Shown: positions 36,556 to 44,592 of the stretch, in pieces
Numbering within the stretch: position 1 is the first letter of the stretch
How the letters are laid out: each line of letters starts with the position of its first letter
Assembly: GCF_001650875.1 (NCBI RefSeq)
Contig: NZ_LXYI01000009.1
Span: forward strand, 62,001-126,000
Source of the DNA: Sulfitobacter sp. EhC04
GTDB lineage: Bacteria; Pseudomonadota; Alphaproteobacteria; Rhodobacterales; Rhodobacteraceae
DNA length: 64,000 bases
Reading direction: 5' to 3'
The notes under the pieces: model-generated
What the model was told of the DNA's origin: nothing
Seen by the model: only the letters and a program-made list of their open reading frames with translations
The model's database searches: none
Program-made: the position numbers and the translations under genes

Positions 36556-37077
36556 ATGACGACAATTCTCGACCCCACGGACGAACGCACCCCGGTAGAG
36601 CGGCAGGTGGCCGAACGTCCGGGCAGCCTGTCGGGGGTGGTCGGCCTGCTGGACATCAGCAAGCCGCGCGGCAATGTGTTTCTGGATGCGCTCGAAGGTC
36701 TGCTGGCAGAGAAAGCCCCCGGGATCACCACCCGGCGCTATACCAAGCCGACCTTTGCTAAACCCTGCCCCGATGCGCTGCGCCATGAGATTCGCGGTGA
36801 CTGCAATTTTGTGATCGAGGCTTTGGCCGACTGAGGTTCCTGTACGACGTGCAGTATGCACGACAACGTCTGGTTTGAAATCCAGGGGATCCCGGCAGTC
36901 GCCATCGCATCGAGCGAATTTGGCCAGGCCGCAGAATCGCAGCGCCGCGCGTTGGGCATGAATGACGCGCGCTATGTGCTGGTGCCGCATCCGATTCAGG
37001 ATGCGACTGACGCTGAAATGCGCGCCAAGGCGGCGCAGGCGGCGGATGACATCATCGCCGCACTGACCGCAGGCTGA
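36556..37077 (+). CDS. UGSC-type selenoprotein with in-frame UGA (Sec93)
   Basis: Read through the TGA at 36832-36834, this is one 173-residue protein. Codons before and after the TGA are in the same frame and continue the same family: FVIEALAD, then U93-G-S-C96-T-T-C99, then SMHDNVWFEIQGIPAVAIAS. The U-G-S-C motif names the known UGSC (seleno)protein family, whose other members may have Cys at this site. A GAGGAG ribosome-binding site precedes the ATG. A SECIS-like hairpin follows the UGA, and selA, selB and selC lie directly upstream, so decoding as selenocysteine is strongly supported. The Sec and nearby cysteines suggest a redox or selenol-based activity; the reaction is unknown to me. 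Confidence 0.92.
36845..36865 (+). promoter_or_regulatory. Bacterial SECIS-like hairpin
   Basis: CGTGCA (36848-36853) pairs with TGCACG (36857-36862) around a GTA loop that begins with G, 20 nt after the UGA at 36832-36834. Position and a G at the top of a small loop match bacterial SECIS rules; a G46-C64 pair extends the lower stem past an A-A mismatch. Confidence 0.75.
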
Positions 37078-37082
37078 AACGC

Positions 37083-37114
37083 GTCGCGCAGCCCTTCCGG
37101 AAGGGCTGCGCGAC
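37083..37114. terminator. Perfect 32-bp palindrome after the selenoprotein gene
   Basis: GTCGCGCAGCCCTTCC is followed directly by its reverse complement, ending the selenoprotein transcription unit 5 bp after its stop and lying before the convergent SDR gene. It could act on both strands; T runs are weak (AGATAATTAA). Confidence 0.65.
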
Positions 37115-37199
37115 AGATAATTAACCCGAAAGGAAGCGGTGAGCCATGAGGCACAGGCCGGGTGGGTGCCTGTGGTCGCGGCCCCGCAGCAACGCGCCG

Positions 37200-37970
37200 C
37201 TACAGCTTCATCCCGCCCAGCTCCGCAACGCCGACAAAGCTGCGGTTCCATGTGGGGCTGATCAGCACTTCGTTGATGCAGACATGGGGCGGGGCCTCGG
37301 CGATATAGCGGACCATTGCGCCCAGGTCCTCGGCCTGAAGCATCCTTGCCATGTCTGCCTCAGAGGGGGGCCTGGGGCGGTGCTGCATGATCGGTGTTGC
37401 GACCTCGCCGGGCATCAGGGCGGTGCAGCGGATCCCGTTCACGCCCTCATCCTGATTGATCGAATGGCTCAGCGCCACAACCGCGTGTTTTGACGCGCTG
37501 TAGGCGGGTCCGGTCAGCCGCGACGGGTGCCGTCCCGCCCAGGAAGACGTCAGGATCAGCGTGCCGTCACCCCGCGCCCGCATCTGCGGCAGGACAGCCA
37601 GAACGCCGTTCATCACGCCCTTCAGGTTGATGTCCACCACCCGGGCGAAATCGGCAGGCGTGATGGCGTTTACCGCGCGGTTGGGGACGTTGATACCTGC
37701 ATTGGCCATGAAAATGTCGATCCGCCCGCGCCGGGCCATCACATCGTCGCAGATCGCCTGTGTTGCATCGGGGTCGATCACGTCAAGAACCTGCGCCTCT
37801 GCCGTGCCGCCTGCCTGTGCGATCGCTGCCGCGACGCGGTCAAGTTCGGCCTGCCGCCGCCCCGACAGCACCACATGGGCCCCGCTCGCCGCCAATGCCT
37901 TTGCCGCCGCCTCCCCGATGCCGCCACCGGCACCTGTGACCCAGGCGGTCTTTCCTGTCAGAGTACCCAT
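37200..37970 (-). CDS. SDR family oxidoreductase
   Basis: The 256-residue short-chain dehydrogenase has the cofactor loop TGAGGGIGEAAAKALAAS, NAG in FMANAGINVPN, catalytic serine in LILTSSWAGRHP and YSASKHAVVAL with the Tyr-x-x-x-Lys pair. The ATG at 37970 follows a clear GGAGG site. It is divergent from an SMP-30/gluconolactonase gene, a pairing common in sugar or polyol oxidation where a dehydrogenase makes a lactone and the lactonase opens it. The substrate is not identifiable. Confidence 0.9.
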   Translation of the reverse strand: MGTLTGKTAWVTGAGGGIGEAAAKALAASGAHVVLSGRRQAELDRVAAAIAQAGGTAEAQVLDVIDPDATQAICDDVMARRGRIDIFMANAGINVPNRAVNAITPADFARVVDINLKGVMNGVLAVLPQMRARGDGTLILTSSWAGRHPSRLTGPAYSASKHAVVALSHSINQDEGVNGIRCTALMPGEVATPIMQHRPRPPSEADMARMLQAEDLGAMVRYIAEAPPHVCINEVLISPTWNRSFVGVAELGGMKL

Positions 37971-38092
37971 GGTTTCCTCCCTCATGCGGTGTTCGGGCCA
38001 AGACAGACACAGAAGTCCGCCCATGTCCATTGCGCTGGCAGGGCCCTCATGCTGTTCTGAGCGGAGGCGACAATGCGCTGCGGGAGGATGAC

Positions 38093-39013
38093 ATGGACGT
38101 GACGCTGACACTGGTATGCGAGGGGCTGGATTTTCCCGAAGGCCCCATCGCCATGGATGACGGATCAGTGATCCTGGTGGAGATACGCGGCCAGCGCCTG
38201 ACCCGCGTCAAGCCGGACGGAGGCAAGCAGGTCATTGCCGAGCTGGGCGGTGGCCCCAATGGCGCGGCGGTGGGGCCGGACGGGATGATCTATGTCTGCA
38301 ACAACGGCGGCTTTGTCTGGACCGAAGGGGATGAGATCACCCGCCCCATCGGCACGCCGGATGATTACGTCAGCGGCTCGATCCAGCGGGTCGATCCGGT
38401 GACCGGCGCGTTCGAGACGGTTTATGATGCCTGCGACGGCCAGCCCCTGCGCGGCCCCAATGACATCGTCTTTGACAAGGAAGGGGGTTTCTATTTCACC
38501 GATCTGGGCAAGACCACGCCAGACTACGTGCATCATGGAGCGTTCTATTACGCCAGACCGGACGGCAGCCGGATCACGCGGGTCCATGCGCCGATGATCA
38601 CGCCCAACGGCATTGGTCTGTCGCCGGATGACAAGACCGTGCATGTGGCCGAAACCCGCACCGGAAGGGTCTGGAGCTTTGATCTGCTGGAACCCGGCAG
38701 GACCCAACCGCATCCCTATACCATGCCGGGGCGGTTGCTCACCACCCTGCCCGATTATCAGTTGCTGGACAGTCTGGCGGTGCAGGCAGACGGGCAGATC
38801 TGTGTGGCGACCCTGATGCGCGGCGGGATCAGCGTTGTGCCGGTGGATGGCGGCCCGGTGCGCTATGTCGCGGGACCGGGCGATCCCTATATCACCAACA
38901 TCTGCTTTGGCGGGCCGGACATGCGCGACGCCTGGATCACGGCCTCCGGGACCGGCTGCCTGTATCACGCGCGCTGGCCGGAACCGGGCCTTCGGCTGAA
39001 CTTCAACGCCTAG
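38093..39013 (+). CDS. SMP-30/gluconolactonase/LRE family protein
   Basis: The 306-residue beta-propeller protein has family segments: CEGLDFPEGPIAMDDG with the metal-binding Glu at the N-terminus, GPNGAAVGPDGMIYVCNN, GPNDIVFDKEGGFYFTDLG, ITPNGIGLSPDDKTVHVAET and LLDSLAVQADGQICVATL. These supply the usual metal-site Glu, Asn and Asp residues of lactonases. The start has a GGGAGG site. It probably hydrolyses a sugar-derived lactone, likely the product of the divergent SDR enzyme. Confidence 0.88.
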   Translation: MDVTLTLVCEGLDFPEGPIAMDDGSVILVEIRGQRLTRVKPDGGKQVIAELGGGPNGAAVGPDGMIYVCNNGGFVWTEGDEITRPIGTPDDYVSGSIQRVDPVTGAFETVYDACDGQPLRGPNDIVFDKEGGFYFTDLGKTTPDYVHHGAFYYARPDGSRITRVHAPMITPNGIGLSPDDKTVHVAETRTGRVWSFDLLEPGRTQPHPYTMPGRLLTTLPDYQLLDSLAVQADGQICVATLMRGGISVVPVDGGPVRYVAGPGDPYITNICFGGPDMRDAWITASGTGCLYHARWPEPGLRLNFNA

Positions 39014-39090
39014 GGCCAGAACCCATTTATCCGACACCGCTGACAGCAAAACCACAAAAGGTCAGTGGTTTGAGGCCTGCGGCACCTACA

Positions 39091-39118
39091 GCCCCCGGAT
39101 CACGCGTGATCCGGGGGC
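39091..39118. terminator. Perfect 28-bp palindrome between convergent genes
   Basis: GCCCCCGGATCACG and its exact reverse complement lie between the lactonase stop (39013) and the aminotransferase stop (39131). The position suggests a shared transcription end for both strands; T runs are absent. Confidence 0.55.
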
Positions 39119-39130
39119 GGCGATCAAACA

Positions 39131-40486
39131 TCACGAAACAGCAGCAAGGCCCGCGTCCAGCGCGTCGATGATGCGCGCAACTTCGTCTTCTGAAATAATC
39201 AGCGGCGGGGACAGGATGATATTGGACCCGGAGGTCCGCACCATCGCCCCGTGTTCATAGGTCACCTGATGCAGGGTGGCGATCAGCTTCTTGTCGACGC
39301 CCGCCTTGGTGGCACGGTTCGACGTCAGCTCGATTGCCGTCATCAACCCGTGACCGCCGCGCACATCGCCGATCACCTCATGGGTCTTGGCCAGCCTGGT
39401 CATGCCCTCGAACATCTGGGCACCGCGCGCGGCGGCGTTGTCCTTGACCTGAAGCCGCTCGGTTTCACGCAGGCAGGCGACGGCCGCCGCCGCGCCCACG
39501 GGATGGCCCGAATAGGTATAGCCGGAGGCAATTGCGCCCTTGCCGGTCTTGTCGCCCTCGAACACCTCTGCAATCGCGTCAGAGATCATCACCGCCCCGA
39601 ATGGAAAATATCCGTTTGTGATCGCCTTGGCAGTGCAGGACATGTCGGGCCTGACCCCCCAGTGGCGCGATCCGGTCCAGTCGCCGGTGCGGCCGAATGC
39701 GGTGATCACCTCGTCCGCGATCAGCAGGATCCCGTGGCGGTCGCAGATGTCGCGGACACCCGGCATGAAGCTGGGATGCGGCGGGATCACCCCACCCGCG
39801 CCCAGTATCGGCTCCATCACAAAGGCCGCAATGGTTTCCGCGCCCTGAAAGGCGATCTCGTCTTCCAGCGCGGCCAGGCAAAGCTGCGCCAGCTTTTCCG
39901 GGTCGGTCTCGTTGAAGGGGTTGCGATAGGTATAGGGGGCCGGAATGTGGAAACATCCGGGCATCATCGGCTCGTACTGGGTGCGGAAATTGGCATTGCC
40001 GTTGACGCTGGCCGCCAGGGTGTGGGTGCCGTGATAGCCCTTCTTCAGGGACAGGTATTTCACCCGCCCCGCCGCGCCCCGGATCTTGTGGTATTGCCGC
40101 GCCAGTCGCAGCGCGACCTCCATCGAATCCGACCCGCCGGAGGTAAAGAACGCGCGGCTCAACCCGTCAGGTTCAAAGAAGTCTTTCAGCATTTGGCTCA
40201 ACTCGATCACCACGTCATTCGAGGTGCCGCGAAAGATGGAATAATAGGGCAGCTTGTCCATCTGCGCGGTGATCGCCTCTTTCACCGGGGCGCAGGAATA
40301 GCCCAGGTTGACGTTCCACAGCCCGCCCACCGCGTCGATGGTGCGGTGACCATCCACGTCGGTGATGTGAACACCTTCGCCACCCACGATGATCTGCGGC
40401 GGATTGGCAAGGCTGTCCGCCGGGTGGGTCATCGGGTGCCAGAGGTTGCGGGCGTTATGTTCCTTGAGAAAGTTGGAGTCTTTCAT
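39131..40486 (-). CDS. Class III aminotransferase (putrescine/omega-amino acid--pyruvate type)
   Basis: The 451-residue PLP aminotransferase has the N-terminal HPMTHPADSLANPP segment, AFFTSGGSDSMEVALRLARQY, ILLIADEVITAFGRTGDW and the PLP lysine in MSCTAKAITNGYFPFGAV. It is most like omega-amino acid or putrescine:pyruvate aminotransferases (SpuC group), which convert a terminal amine to an aldehyde. It is the last gene of a minus-strand operon with an amidotransferase, a GS-like ligase and a P450, where it would deaminate an amine or amino acid intermediate. Confidence 0.9.
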   Translation of the reverse strand: MKDSNFLKEHNARNLWHPMTHPADSLANPPQIIVGGEGVHITDVDGHRTIDAVGGLWNVNLGYSCAPVKEAITAQMDKLPYYSIFRGTSNDVVIELSQMLKDFFEPDGLSRAFFTSGGSDSMEVALRLARQYHKIRGAAGRVKYLSLKKGYHGTHTLAASVNGNANFRTQYEPMMPGCFHIPAPYTYRNPFNETDPEKLAQLCLAALEDEIAFQGAETIAAFVMEPILGAGGVIPPHPSFMPGVRDICDRHGILLIADEVITAFGRTGDWTGSRHWGVRPDMSCTAKAITNGYFPFGAVMISDAIAEVFEGDKTGKGAIASGYTYSGHPVGAAAAVACLRETERLQVKDNAAARGAQMFEGMTRLAKTHEVIGDVRGGHGLMTAIELTSNRATKAGVDKKLIATLHQVTYEHGAMVRTSGSNIILSPPLIISEDEVARIIDALDAGLAAVS

Positions 40487-40499
40487 CGGGTGTCCTATT

Positions 40500-41300
40500 C
40501 TATTTGGCTTGTGACAGAACCTGCGAGGGACGGTCGGTTTGGGTGAATTCCGGATCGCGACCGCCGAGGCTGAACGTGGCGGCCTGCGCCGCTGCCTTCA
40601 GCCGCGGGGTGATCGCGGCAAGAACGTCGGGCGTCGCGCGCGCCCTCGGGACGGCGACGGAAAGCGCGCCGATCACCTTGCCCCCCTGCCCGAACAGCGG
40701 CGCGCCCTGAGAGGTGACCTCGGTATCAAAGGCGCTGTCGAGCTGGCTGGTGCCAGCCGCGCGAACCTCGGCCATCATCGCGCGCAGGGCATCGGGGTTC
40801 GTGATCGTCTTTTCCGTCATCGGGGCAAGCGGCTGTGCCAGGACCCTGTCGACCAGTTCCGCGTCGGCAAAGGCCAGCACCGCCAGCCCGCTCGACGTGG
40901 CGTGCAGGGGCAGCATTTCAGCCGCATCAAAGGAGACCTGGGTGCCATGGCGCATGGGATCGTAGTGGAACACCGAAGACAGCATGCCGCCCTGCAAAAG
41001 CGAGGCATGGGCCAGTTCGCCCAGGTCATCGGCCAGCTCGGTCACGATAGGACGCAGCAGGCGGCGCACCGGAAAGGCGGCCTCGCGCACCGCCGTCAGC
41101 CGCAGCAGCGCAGGCCCCAGCCGGTAGGCCCGTGTCACCGCATCCTGTTCCAGAAAGCCGTTACGCTCCAGTTCCGCCAGATGGCGGTGGACGGTGGCCT
41201 TGTCCCGGCCGGCCAGGCGGGCAAAATCGCCCAGCCCGATTTCTGATCTGGCCTTGGTGAAATGATCAAGCAGTTCAAGCGCCTTGGTAATCGTCCCCAT
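40500..41300 (-). CDS. IclR family transcriptional regulator
   Basis: The 266-residue regulator has an N-terminal winged helix (GLGDFARLAGRDKATVHRHLAELERNGFLEQD) and a C-terminal effector domain (ELADDLGELAHASLLQGGMLSSVFHYD; DTEVTSQGAPLFGQGGKVIGALSVAVP). The ATG at 41300 has a GGGGGG site 6 nt upstream and overlaps the amidotransferase stop by one base (TGATG). It sits inside the amine-catabolism operon it probably controls; a palindrome at 47725-47743 is the likely site. Confidence 0.93.
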   Translation of the reverse strand: MGTITKALELLDHFTKARSEIGLGDFARLAGRDKATVHRHLAELERNGFLEQDAVTRAYRLGPALLRLTAVREAAFPVRRLLRPIVTELADDLGELAHASLLQGGMLSSVFHYDPMRHGTQVSFDAAEMLPLHATSSGLAVLAFADAELVDRVLAQPLAPMTEKTITNPDALRAMMAEVRAAGTSQLDSAFDTEVTSQGAPLFGQGGKVIGALSVAVPRARATPDVLAAITPRLKAAAQAATFSLGGRDPEFTQTDRPSQVLSQAK

Positions 41301-42034
41301 CACCATCCCCCCTGTTCAGGCATTACATGGGCCTCCGCATATTCGAAAAAGCGCGCGATCTCTTCGGCAAAGACCCGTCGGTCGGCCCGGCAGCGCAGAG
41401 AGGCGCGGGCCTTTTCCGTCACCTCGGCACCGACCTCGTCGGCATAATGTTCGACAAGGTCGGTGATGAACTGGTGGGTCATTTCCGGGTGGTGCTGAAC
41501 CGTGAACAGGCTGGTGCCAATCGCAAAACCGGCAACCGCGCAGCCCGGCCCCTCAAAGACGACCTGCGCGCCCTCCGGCACAGCGCCAACCTGTTCAATG
41601 TGCGATCCGTAAAGCGCCAGTTCCCGGTCCGGCCCGGCCCAGGGCGTCAGGCCCACACGCCGGACGTCCAACAGCCCATGCCCCCACCCTTGCGGATTCG
41701 GGACAATCGGCGCGCCCAGCACCTTGGCGATCAGCTGATGCCCGAAACAGGCCCCGAACAGCGGCAAGCGGGCGGTGATCATGCCGCGGATCAGCGCCTG
41801 CAAACGCAGCATCCAGGGCAGGTCTGCATTCACCGATGCGGGGCTGCCGGTGATCATCACGCCGTCGAAGCTCTGAATATCTTCCGGGAACACACCCCGG
41901 CAGACCCAGAACGGCACGCAGCTCCAGCCCGGGCGCACGAGGTGGATCAGATCGGCGAATTTCTCGCCATCATGGGGCCGTGCATGGGCAAAGGCGCTGT
42001 CATCGGTGTTGGTGATCAGGATCGCGATGTTCAT
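41300..42034 (-). CDS. Class I glutamine amidotransferase family protein (PuuD/GuaA-like)
   Basis: The 244-residue protein is a free-standing class I amidotransferase domain. The nucleophile elbow LFGACFGHQLIA holds the catalytic Cys and TVQHHPEMTH the His. Free-standing members near a GS-like ligase usually hydrolyse gamma-glutamyl products (PuuD removes glutamate from gamma-glutamyl-aminobutyrate). It starts 1 bp after the GS-like gene. The start at 42034 is chosen because MNIAILITNTD begins the first beta strand. Confidence 0.88.
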   Translation of the reverse strand: MNIAILITNTDDSAFAHARPHDGEKFADLIHLVRPGWSCVPFWVCRGVFPEDIQSFDGVMITGSPASVNADLPWMLRLQALIRGMITARLPLFGACFGHQLIAKVLGAPIVPNPQGWGHGLLDVRRVGLTPWAGPDRELALYGSHIEQVGAVPEGAQVVFEGPGCAVAGFAIGTSLFTVQHHPEMTHQFITDLVEHYADEVGAEVTEKARASLRCRADRRVFAEEIARFFEYAEAHVMPEQGGW

Positions 42035-42035
42035 G

Positions 42036-43328
42036 TCAGACAAACCACACGTAGAAATCCAGCAGGGCATTGGGTTCCATGTCTCGAGTCTTGCGGTATT
42101 CCCGTTCCTTCATGAAAACCTGATGTGCGACAAGTTCTTCGCCCACGGCCTCTGCCAGCACCCTGTCGGCCTGCAGGTCCTTCATGGCCTGCCTGAGATT
42201 GGGCGCAACGCCGTGTTTCGCATCGGTCCAGTCAAATCCGTCACCGGTCTCGATTGCAGGCAGGGCCAGCTTGCCCTCAAAGCCCAGTCTTGCGGCCTGC
42301 AACACGGCGGCGGTAGCGGTATAGGGGTTGGCGCTGGCGTCTGCCATCCGGTGTTCCAGCCGCGCCTTGGCCCCGCCTTCGCAGGAGACCCGCGTGGTCA
42401 CCGCGCGGTGATCGCCGCCCCAGTTCTGCCAGTACCCCGACAACGACCCCGGCTGCAGCCGCAGATAGGAGGTCGCGGTGGGGGCCAGGAGCCCGGCCAG
42501 CGCCTTGTGATGATGAACCAGCCCCGCCAGGCAGCCACGCGACAGGTCATTGAGGTGATCCGGCCCGCCCAGCGGACCGGCGGCCAGCGCATTCTGTCCC
42601 GCCGCATCGGTGAAGGAAAAGTTGATGTGCATCCCCGATCCGCCCACATCCGCGATGGGTTTGGGCAGGAAGGTCAGGATGATCCCGTGATCCAGCGCGA
42701 CCTCACGCGCCATCAGGCGGAACAGCACGATGTCGTCGACGGCCTTCAGCGCGTCATCGAAGGTGAGCGTATATTCGAACTGCGGGCTGTCGTATTCCGC
42801 CGTGATCATGTCGAGCTGAAAGCCCATTTCCCCGGCCTTGCGCCAGATCACGTCATTGAACCGCATCGGGTCGGCGAAAGGTCCGGTGCCATAGACCACG
42901 CCGCCGGGCGCATCATAGGGGCGCAACCGACCATTTTCGTCACCCTGAAACGCATAGGCCTCAAGCTCGATCCCGACCTTGGGGGTCAGCCCGTGCCTGC
43001 CCCAGTCCGCAATCGCCCGTTTCAACGCCCCGCGCGGACACAGTGGCAGGGCCATGCCGTCGGTGTCGTAAAGATCACCCAGCACAATTTTCGTGTCCGG
43101 CTCCCAACTGGCGCGGATGTCATCGCCCCGCCAGCGCAGTTCCATGTCCGGCATCCCCTCGCGCACTTTGGCAAAGGGCGCGTCCAGCAGCAGGTCGCGG
43201 TCGTAATGGACGCCAAAGGTGGCGCGGGCAAAGCGGGTGTCATTGTCGCCGATCTTTGACCCCGGCAGGTATTTGCCGCGCGGGATCGACAGGTGGTCGA
43301 TGAACAAGGCGCGTAATCGGTCAGTCAT
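42036..43328 (-). CDS. Glutamine synthetase family protein (gamma-glutamyl-amine ligase type)
   Basis: The 430-residue protein has the GS catalytic fold: GIELEAYAF and ITAEYDSPQFEYTL supply metal-binding acids, GGSGMHINFSFTD the ammonia/ATP histidine region, and GGDHRAVTTRVSC-like and AKARLEHRMADASANPY the glutamate-binding arginines. It lacks the adenylylation loop and some positions of true GlnA, and its context points to gamma-glutamylation of an amine (PuuA/GlnT-like). It is 7 bp after the P450 gene and 1 bp before the amidotransferase gene. Confidence 0.88.
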   Translation of the reverse strand: MTDRLRALFIDHLSIPRGKYLPGSKIGDNDTRFARATFGVHYDRDLLLDAPFAKVREGMPDMELRWRGDDIRASWEPDTKIVLGDLYDTDGMALPLCPRGALKRAIADWGRHGLTPKVGIELEAYAFQGDENGRLRPYDAPGGVVYGTGPFADPMRFNDVIWRKAGEMGFQLDMITAEYDSPQFEYTLTFDDALKAVDDIVLFRLMAREVALDHGIILTFLPKPIADVGGSGMHINFSFTDAAGQNALAAGPLGGPDHLNDLSRGCLAGLVHHHKALAGLLAPTATSYLRLQPGSLSGYWQNWGGDHRAVTTRVSCEGGAKARLEHRMADASANPYTATAAVLQAARLGFEGKLALPAIETGDGFDWTDAKHGVAPNLRQAMKDLQADRVLAEAVGEELVAHQVFMKEREYRKTRDMEPNALLDFYVWFV

Positions 43329-43335
43329 GGCAACC

Positions 43336-44592
43336 TCAATTCAGCGTGACGCGCACGGGAAGACGCTTGATCCCGCCGACGAAATTGGAGCGGACAAAGG
43401 CCTCCGGCCCGGCGGGTTCGATGCTTTTGATCCGCTTGGTGAGTTCCTCGAACAGAACGCGGACCTCAAGCCGGGCCAGATGCATCCCAAGGCAGACATG
43501 CGGCCCACCCTGCCCCCAGCCCAGCTGGCGGTTCGGCTTGCGCGCAAAGGTCAACCTGTAGGGGTCCTCGAACATCTCTTCGTCGCGGTTGGCCGAGACA
43601 AACCAGTAGAGCACCTTGTCGCCCTGCCTGATCTGCTTGCCATGGACCTCGGTGTCGCGGGTGGCGGTGCGGCGGAAGTAGGTGGCGGGCGAGGCCCAGC
43701 GCACGATCTCATCCGGGGCGCTGGCCCAGACCGCGCCGGATTGCATTTCCTCCAGCAGACCGGGCTGGCGCGCCAGCGCCTGGATGCCCGCGGCGATGGA
43801 ATAGCGCGTGGTGTCATTGCCCGCTGCCACCAGCAGGCAGAAGAAGTTGCGAAAATCGCTTTCCGAAATCACCTCGCCATTCTCGTCCGGTTGCAGGATC
43901 AGGTGCAGGATACCGTCTGTATCGCCTGCGGCGTTCTTCTTTTCCATCAACGCGCGGGCGTATTCATAAAGCTCCGCGCCCGCAGGGGAATTGAACGGCA
44001 TCAGGCGGTAGGCGTCGGTGTCCAGCTTGTCGGCCACATGGTCGGTGAAATCGGGATCGGTGTTGGCCATCAGCGCATCGCCCTTGTCCACCAGCCAGGG
44101 CAGATCCGCGTCCGGGGTGCCAAGGATCTGGCCCAGCATCCGCATCGGCAGTTCGCGCGCGATGTCCTGTGTGGCGCAGAATTCGCCCTTGGCCAGCGCC
44201 GCATCCAGGATCGGATGACACAGATCGCGGATCTGGTCCTCGAAACCTGCCACGACACCGGGCGAGAACGCCCGTGCCACCTTCATGCGCACCTTGCGGT
44301 GATCTGTGCCATCCGTCTCCTGAAAGGTGCGGCGGGCCAGGTATTCTTCGGGTGTCTGATCCTCCATCCGGATGCCCTGGGCCGATGAAAACGTCTCCGT
44401 ATCGCGGATCATCTGCACAATGTCCTCGTGCCTTGTGATCGACCAGTATCCCTTGCCCTGATCGAAGTCCGACCAATGGCAGGGGTCTTCGGCCCGCAAC
44501 CGGGCAAAGGTGTTGTAGGGCGCGCCGTTGGCAAAGCTGTCATGCTTGCCCAGGTCGGCGAACCCGTCGTCTTCAGGAACCCATATGGTCAT
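43336..44592 (-). CDS. Cytochrome P450
   Basis: The 418-residue soluble P450 has the I-helix oxygen-activating motif LLVAAGNDTTR, the K-helix EIVR pair in APDEIVRWASPATYFRRTA, and the heme-cysteine loop LGWGQGGPHVCLGMHLARLE. Bacterial soluble P450s use a ferredoxin and reductase as electron donors; none is adjacent. The ATG at 44592 overlaps the TctA gene by 20 bp. Being followed by a GS-like ligase, amidotransferase and aminotransferase, it may hydroxylate an amine substrate, as P450s of mycobacterial piperidine/morpholine clusters do next to a GS-like gene. Confidence 0.93.
   Translation of the reverse strand: MTIWVPEDDGFADLGKHDSFANGAPYNTFARLRAEDPCHWSDFDQGKGYWSITRHEDIVQMIRDTETFSSAQGIRMEDQTPEEYLARRTFQETDGTDHRKVRMKVARAFSPGVVAGFEDQIRDLCHPILDAALAKGEFCATQDIARELPMRMLGQILGTPDADLPWLVDKGDALMANTDPDFTDHVADKLDTDAYRLMPFNSPAGAELYEYARALMEKKNAAGDTDGILHLILQPDENGEVISESDFRNFFCLLVAAGNDTTRYSIAAGIQALARQPGLLEEMQSGAVWASAPDEIVRWASPATYFRRTATRDTEVHGKQIRQGDKVLYWFVSANRDEEMFEDPYRLTFARKPNRQLGWGQGGPHVCLGMHLARLEVRVLFEELTKRIKSIEPAGPEAFVRSNFVGGIKRLPVRVTLN

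Noticed and set aside
36832-36834. Nonsense mutation splitting a gene into two pseudogene fragments
   Set aside because: The frame continues cleanly into a UGSC motif, a SECIS-like hairpin is correctly placed, and selA, selB and selC are adjacent; selenocysteine is the simpler explanation.
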